DNA of 47,773 nucleotides from Gammaproteobacteria bacterium (lineage in GTDB: Bacteria > Pseudomonadota > Gammaproteobacteria > Steroidobacterales > PWYM01). Shown here one piece after another: positions 43,796 to 47,773 of the stretch; within the stretch, counting starts at the first letter, position 1, and each line of letters begins with the position of its first letter. The DNA lies in contig JAFIFN010000011.1 in assembly GCA_020832005.1 (NCBI GenBank), positions 1-47,773 on the forward strand, given 5' to 3'. The translations under genes and the position numbers were made by a program. The notes beneath the pieces were generated by a model. The model made no database searches. It saw only the letters and a list, made by a program, of their open reading frames with translations, and was not told the DNA's origin.

Positions 43796-43878
43796 GGCGA
43801 CGCCTGCGGGAGCTCCCTGGCGGAATGGCTCCCTTCGGTCCGCTTTATTTCCGCCAGGGAGCTCCCGCAGGCGTCGCC
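43796..43878. repeat. Perfect 30-base inverted repeat between mdh and fadE
   Basis: The arm at 43796-43825 is the exact reverse complement of 43849-43878, separated by 23 bases. Each arm itself contains the palindrome GGGAGCTCCC. It begins 35 bases after the mdh stop on the minus strand. No T-tract follows on either strand, so termination would have to work without one. It may be a member of a dispersed palindromic repeat family. Confidence 0.9.
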
Positions 43879-43913
43879 GGATTCGCCGCCGGGTCAACTA
43901 AGCGCTAGTGGGC

Positions 43914-44891
43914 CTAGAGCAGGTCGGCAACGCCGTCGCGCTCTTCACGCAGTTCGGCGTGGGTGGCGTCCATGCGTTCGCGGCTGAACGCGTCGATCTC
44001 CAGGCCCTGGACGATTTCGTAGCGTCCCTGGCCGCAGCGCACGGGATAGGAGTACACGACACCCTCGGGAATGCCGTAGCTGCCGTCGGAGGCCACGGCC
44101 ATGCTCACCCAGTCGCCCTCGCGGCTGCCGAGCATCCAGTCATGGATGTGGTCGATGGCCGCCGAAGCTGCCGAGGCGGCCGACGACAGGCCGCGGGCCT
44201 TGATGATGGCCGCGCCGCGCTGCTGCACCGTGGGAATGAACTCGTCGCGGTACCAGGTCTGTTCGACCAGGTCGCGCGCCGGCTTGCCATTGACGCTGGC
44301 CTGCGCGATGTCGGGGTACTGCGTGGCCGAGTGATTGCCCCAGATGGTCATCTGGCGGATGTCGCGCGGGTGTGTGCCGGTTTTCGCGGCCAGCTGCGCC
44401 AGTGCACGGTTGTGATCCAGGCGCGTCATGGCCGTGAAATTGCGCGGATCGATGTCCGGGGCGTTTTCGCGGGCGATCAGTGCATTGGTGTTGGCGGGGT
44501 TGCCGACCACCAGCACCTTGACGTCGCGGCTGGCCCGTTCATTGAGGGCTTTGCCCTGCACCGAGAAGATCTGCGCGTTGGCCACCAGCAGGTCCTTGCG
44601 CTCCATGCCCGGTCCGCGCGGGCGCGCGCCCACGAGCAGGGCCGCATCGGCGTCGGCGAAGGCCACGGTGGGGTCGTCTGACAGCACGAGGCCTTCGAGC
44701 GTGGGGAAGGCACAGTCGTCAAGTTCCATGGCCACGCCGGACAGTGCGCCCATGGCGGGCGGAATTTCCAGCAGCTGCAGGATCACGGGCTGGTCTGGGC
44801 CCAGCATCTGGCCGGAGGCGATGCGGAAGGCCAGCTGATAGCCGATCTGGCCGGCAGCACCGGTGATCGCGACTCGGACGGGTGTCTTCAT
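43914..44891 (-). CDS. mdh: Malate dehydrogenase
   Basis: 325 residues, the usual length. The NAD motif is [20 protein letters not shown] at the N terminus; substrate arginines are Arg92 and Arg98 ([13 protein letters not shown]); catalytic His187 is in [21 protein letters not shown] is also present. It belongs to the cytosolic-type group found in Xanthomonas and Burkholderia rather than the E. coli type. It converts malate and oxaloacetate in the TCA cycle. The ATG at 44891 gives the standard [14 protein letters not shown] start, with AGGA upstream. Confidence 0.97.
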   Translation of the reverse strand: MKTPVRVAITGAAGQIGYQLAFRIASGQMLGPDQPVILQLLEIPPAMGALSGVAMELDDCAFPTLEGLVLSDDPTVAFADADAALLVGARPRGPGMERKDLLVANAQIFSVQGKALNERASRDVKVLVVGNPANTNALIARENAPDIDPRNFTAMTRLDHNRALAQLAAKTGTHPRDIRQMTIWGNHSATQYPDIAQASVNGKPARDLVEQTWYRDEFIPTVQQRGAAIIKARGLSSAASAASAAIDHIHDWMLGSREGDWVSMAVASDGSYGIPEGVVYSYPVRCGQGRYEIVQGLEIDAFSRERMDATHAELREERDGVADLL

Positions 44892-45012
44892 TTCTTTGGG
44901 TTCCTCGGCAGGCAGTGCGTGTATCTCCGGTCCGCGCTGAGCCTCGCAGGGGGCGGCCGGGACGTCAGGTGGACTGTGCCCGCGGCGCGAGCGCTGCGCG
45001 GCGGCGGCGCGG

Positions 45013-45021
45013 ATTGTAGCA
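45013..45021 (-). promoter_or_regulatory. Extended -10 promoter for mdh
   Basis: On the minus strand TGCTACAAT is an extended -10 (TGN plus TACAAT, five of six to consensus). It is 120 bases upstream of the mdh start. No clear -35 was seen, which extended -10 promoters can tolerate. Confidence 0.45.
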
Positions 45022-45048
45022 CTTGCGAAAAATATTCCGGCCGGGGGC

Positions 45049-45076
45049 TTGCCTTTTCGGAGATCAGTGTTATAGT
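45049..45076 (+). promoter_or_regulatory. Sigma-70 promoter for the GntR/ABC operon
   Basis: TTGCCT (45049-45054) and TATAGT (45071-45076) are separated by 16 bases, a good match to a housekeeping promoter. It lies 57 bases ahead of the first gene. Confidence 0.65.
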
Positions 45077-45088
45077 TGACTACAACAC
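45067..45088. promoter_or_regulatory. 22-base GntR/YtrA-type operator overlapping the -10
   Basis: GTGTTATAG-TTGA-CTACAACAC: nine-base arms with one mismatch around four central bases. It covers the -10 element, so binding would block transcription. The GntR regulator encoded second in the operon is the likely ligand, implying self-repression. Confidence 0.65.
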
Positions 45089-45132
45089 CAAGCCACACAG
45101 TGTTCCACGAACGCTAAAGCAAGGGGACTGAC

Positions 45133-45525
45133 ATGAACACCAAGACGATGAACACGGGGATTTCGGGCGGACGCGCAAGGCTGGCCCTGGGTCTTGCACT
45201 CGCGCTGGGCGCGCTGGGTCTGACCACGGCTTCCTGGGCGGATACCCGGGTCGCGCTGGTCGATGCATCCTCGGCGGCGACGTTGGCCGAGCTGCGGCGC
45301 GATACCCTCGCGGCCCTGCGTGCCGAGGCGATGGATGCAGCGGCCGAGTCGCTGGATGTTCCGGTGATCGACTGTGCGACCATCGAGGTGGATCTCGCCG
45401 GGCTGACCCCGGCGCTGCCTGCCCGCAACCGCAAACTGGCCGAGATTGAGTTACGCTTGCCGGCGACCCGCGGGGACCGCCTGGCGGCACACCCGGCCAT
45501 GGAGAGCCCGGACTCGGCGTCCTGA
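45133..45525 (+). CDS. Small exported protein of unknown function
   Basis: 130 residues. A clear signal peptide (ALGLALALGALGLTTASWA, cleavage before DTRVALVD) and a 90-residue mature part with one cysteine (VIDCATIEVDL). I recognise no family. AGGGG lies six bases before the ATG. As first gene of an operon with a GntR repressor and ABC exporter it may be a periplasmic partner or a product of the same stress response. Confidence 0.7.
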   Translation: MNTKTMNTGISGGRARLALGLALALGALGLTTASWADTRVALVDASSAATLAELRRDTLAALRAEAMDAAAESLDVPVIDCATIEVDLAGLTPALPARNRKLAEIELRLPATRGDRLAAHPAMESPDSAS

Positions 45526-45568
45526 ACGCCGGTCCGGTCTGCTGCGGCATGTGACCGCAAGGTGACGG

Positions 45569-45967
45569 ATGGATCCGAACTGGAATGACCAACAGCCCAT
45601 CTACCGGCAGCTTCGCGACCGCGTCGTCGCGATGCTGCTGGAAGGCGTGCTTAGCGATGGCGACTCATTGCCTTCCGTGCGCAATGTTGCCGCGGAGTAC
45701 CGCGTCAATCCGCTCACGGTGCTCAAGGGCTACCAGGAGCTGGTCGACGAGGGCCTGGTCGAGAAACGTCGGGGTCTGGGCATGTTCGTCATCGAGGGTG
45801 CGCGCAAGCGCCTGCTGAAGGCCGAGCGCGATCGCTTCCTCGCCGAAGAGTGGCCGCAGGTCATGGCCACGATCGAGCGCCTGGGGCTGGATCCGCAGAC
45901 GCTGCTCAGCGAGGGCGCACCAGGCCACGATGGCGCCGGCGATGGCGCCAAGGAGAACAAAAAGTGA
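45569..45967 (+). CDS. GntR-family repressor, YtrA subfamily
   Basis: 132 residues. The winged helix is typical (QPIYRQLRDRVVAMLLEG, SLPSVRNVAAEYRVNPLTVL, KGYQELVDEGLVEKRRGLGM). Only a short C-terminal helix follows, which is the mark of the YtrA subfamily. These proteins usually repress the ABC genes next to them and respond to cell-wall antibiotics or related stress. The stop overlaps the GTG start of the ATPase gene by three bases (GTGA). Confidence 0.92.
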   Translation: MDPNWNDQQPIYRQLRDRVVAMLLEGVLSDGDSLPSVRNVAAEYRVNPLTVLKGYQELVDEGLVEKRRGLGMFVIEGARKRLLKAERDRFLAEEWPQVMATIERLGLDPQTLLSEGAPGHDGAGDGAKENKK

Positions 45968-46821
45968 GCGAGCTTGTGCACGCGCGGAACCTCATCAAGG
46001 TCTATGGTCGCACCCGCGCACTCGATGGTTTCGATCTGTCCATTGCGCAAGGTCGTATCGTCGGCCTGATCGGCCCCAACGGGGCCGGCAAGACCACCGC
46101 GCTGAAGGCCTTGCTGGGGTTGACCTCGTTCCAGGGCGATCTCAAGGTGCTGGGCCTGGATCCGTTCCGCCATCGCAAGCAGCTGATGCGTGACGTGTGC
46201 TTCATCGCCGATGTCGCCGTGCTGCCGCGCTGGCTGCGTGTCGACCAGGCGCTGGCCTTTGTCGAGTCCATGCATCCGCGTTTCCGGCGCGAACGCGCGC
46301 AGGAATTCCTGGCGCGCACGGATATTCCACGTCGGGCACGGGTGAAGACGCTGTCGAAAGGCATGATCACGCAGCTGCACCTGGCGCTGATAATGGCCAT
46401 CGATGCCAAGCTGCTGGTGCTCGATGAGCCCACGCTCGGCCTGGACATCCTGTTCCGCAAGGCCTTCTACACGACGCTGCTGAACGACTATTTTGATGAC
46501 AGCCGCACCATCATCGTGACCACCCACCAGGTCGAGGAGATCGAGCACATCCTCACCGACGTGGTGTTCATCAATCACGGCAGGAACGTGCTCAACGAAT
46601 CCATGGATACGCTCGGCGACCACTACAGCCAGCTGGTGGTCCGGCAGGAGCACGTCGAGGCGGCACGCGCGCTGGGGCCGCTGTCCGAGGAGCAGAGCTT
46701 CGGCCGTCACGTATTCGTCTTCGAGCATGTCCCGCGCGACCAGCTGGCCGCCCTGGGTGAGCTGCGTACGCCGCCAATCAGCGATCTGTTCGTCGCCAAG
46801 GTCGGAGGAGCCCGTTCATGA
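45964..46821 (+). CDS. ABC exporter ATPase of the YtrA-regulated operon
   Basis: 285 residues. Walker A GPNGAGKTT at 37-45, Walker B LLVLDEPTLGLD, switch histidine in TTHQVEE. The signature reads LSKGM (130-134) rather than LSGGQ, a variant seen in this exporter group. The GTG start at 45964 overlaps the repressor stop and has AAGGAG eight bases upstream. Substrate unknown; likely an envelope-active compound or lipid. Confidence 0.92.
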   Translation: MSELVHARNLIKVYGRTRALDGFDLSIAQGRIVGLIGPNGAGKTTALKALLGLTSFQGDLKVLGLDPFRHRKQLMRDVCFIADVAVLPRWLRVDQALAFVESMHPRFRRERAQEFLARTDIPRRARVKTLSKGMITQLHLALIMAIDAKLLVLDEPTLGLDILFRKAFYTTLLNDYFDDSRTIIVTTHQVEEIEHILTDVVFINHGRNVLNESMDTLGDHYSQLVVRQEHVEAARALGPLSEEQSFGRHVFVFEHVPRDQLAALGELRTPPISDLFVAKVGGARS

Positions 46822-47759
46822 ACGCCGCCACAAGCCTCCTGATGCTGCTTCGCCGCGAACTCTGGGAGCATCGGGGTGTAGTCATCGCACCCGCGGTGAT
46901 CGCAATCCTGACCACGCTGCTGATGCTGACCGGTCTGTTTCGCGGGCTCAGCGGCAATGTCTCGCAGATTCAGATCGTGCAGGGCCTGTCGATGATGCCG
47001 CCGGCCCAGCGCGAGGGCGCACTTGCCGCATTGCTGGCCAGCGTTACCCCGCTGTTTCTGGTGGCCATGCTGGTGCTGATCGTGTTCTATGCTGCCGACG
47101 CCCTGTATGCCGAGCGGCGGGATCGCAGCATCCTGTTCTGGAAGTCGCTGCCGGTCACCGATCTTGCGACGGTGATGTCAAAGCTGCTTACCGCTGCAGT
47201 GGTTATTCCGCTGGTCACTGCCATATTGATCATCCTCACCCATCTGGTCACGCTGCTGCTGGCCACGATCATGGTCTGGGGTGCCAACGGGGATGCCTGG
47301 GCGCTGGTCTGGCAGCCGGCACCGCTGCTCAGGCTGTGGGTGCTGATGATCTACGCGCTGCTGGCGGTGATGCTGTGGTACCTGCCCTTCCTCGGCTGGT
47401 TGCTGCTGGCAAGCGCCTGGGCGCGCAAGGCCCCATTGCTGTGGGCCGTGTTGCCTGTCGTGGTGGTCGGCCAGTTGGAAATCCTCGCCCTGGGCACCTC
47501 GCGCGTCTACCGGCTCATCGGCGATCGGGTGATCGGCGTGTTTGGCGCGGGCTTTCGGCGCGATCTCGGTCAGCTGGTCCAGTTCGACGGGGATTCGGGC
47601 AGCGTGCGCGCGCAGACTGATCTGGCTGGCGAACGCCTGTTGAGCTACATTGACCTTCCGGGGCTGCTGACGGCGCCGGGGTTCTGGGGCGGAATTGTGG
47701 TGGCCGCCGTATTCGTGACGCTGGCGGTTGTGCTGCGTCGCTTCCGGGACGAGGCCTGA
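46818..47759 (+). CDS. ABC-2 type permease of the YtrA-regulated operon
   Basis: 313 residues with about six membrane helices (VVIAPAVIAILTTLLMLTGL; TPLFLVAMLVLIVFYAADAL; VVIPLVTAILIILTHLVTLL; WVLMIYALLAVMLWYLPFLG; GGIVVAAVFVTLAVVL). A conserved YAERRDRSILFWKSLPV loop follows helix 2. The start overlaps the ATPase stop by four bases. The window ends 14 bases after its stop. Confidence 0.9.
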   Translation: MNAATSLLMLLRRELWEHRGVVIAPAVIAILTTLLMLTGLFRGLSGNVSQIQIVQGLSMMPPAQREGALAALLASVTPLFLVAMLVLIVFYAADALYAERRDRSILFWKSLPVTDLATVMSKLLTAAVVIPLVTAILIILTHLVTLLLATIMVWGANGDAWALVWQPAPLLRLWVLMIYALLAVMLWYLPFLGWLLLASAWARKAPLLWAVLPVVVVGQLEILALGTSRVYRLIGDRVIGVFGAGFRRDLGQLVQFDGDSGSVRAQTDLAGERLLSYIDLPGLLTAPGFWGGIVVAAVFVTLAVVLRRFRDEA

Positions 47760-47773
47760 GCCACCGGTTTTCA

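Noticed and set aside
1-47773. CRISPR arrays, insertion sequences, integrases, tRNA or rRNA genes
   Set aside because: No direct-repeat arrays, transposase or integrase motifs or RNA-gene sequences were seen on either strand.

Overview
The window looks like chromosome from a high-GC, Gram-negative gammaproteobacterium. The evidence is a TamA/TamB outer-membrane assembly pair, a TonB-dependent receptor, GspA/GspB, a long-form FadE, a YadG/YadH-type exporter and FlhC/FlhD relatives. No rRNA, tRNA, CRISPR array, transposase or phage gene was recognised. Genes are dense, often overlapping by 1-17 bases. A genus cannot be fixed from the sequence alone; a Xanthomonadales/Nevskiales/Steroidobacter-like lineage is only a guess.

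Layout. (1) 1-8391, minus strand: a train running flhC-like, rraA-like, nudC, a PlsB-type acyltransferase, an NRDE protein, an S9 peptidase, tamA and the start of tamB. (2) 8392-9113: an AT-rich divergent promoter region with two copies of CCATATATGG separates the flhC-like gene from a plus-strand gene whose product looks like two FlhD units in one chain. (3) 9190-12470: yadGH and a BON-MscS channel. (4) 12605-26555: an accessory cluster of flavin amine oxidase 1, a LysR regulator (opposite strand), a TonB receptor, flavin amine oxidase 2, a small unknown protein, a methyltransferase, a GPH-type transporter, an IorB-like molybdenum subunit, an IorA-like 2Fe-2S subunit, cytochrome c and an M24 metalloenzyme. 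Both amine oxidases, the molybdenum subunit and the M24 enzyme carry twin-arginine signals, and the cytochrome has its own signal peptide. This suggests a periplasmic oxidative pathway for an amine or N-heterocycle that feeds electrons to cytochrome c. (5) 26628-31844, minus strand: five tightly coupled genes (Sel1-like, vWA protein resembling the periplasmic part of PpkA, ABC ATPase, FtsX-type permease, secreted unknown) that recall the TagTS-PpkA signalling arm of type VI secretion, with no kinase or secretion gene visible here. (6) 31947-34001, plus strand: a DUF748 protein. (7) 33972-43646, minus strand: fadE, DUF4286-DUF3667 protein, dinB, gspA, gspB, a FakA-FakB fusion and a small membrane protein. 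(8) 43647-44891: a gap with two strong hairpins, then mdh. (9) 45049-47759, plus strand: a promoter with an overlapping 22-base operator, a secreted small protein, a YtrA-type GntR repressor and an ABC exporter.

The strongest candidates for something undescribed are the divergent flhC/tandem-flhD pair with twin operators, the periplasmic oxidation cluster with its LysR dyad, and the orphan vWA/TagTS-like module. All functional statements come from reading motifs; no database search was run.
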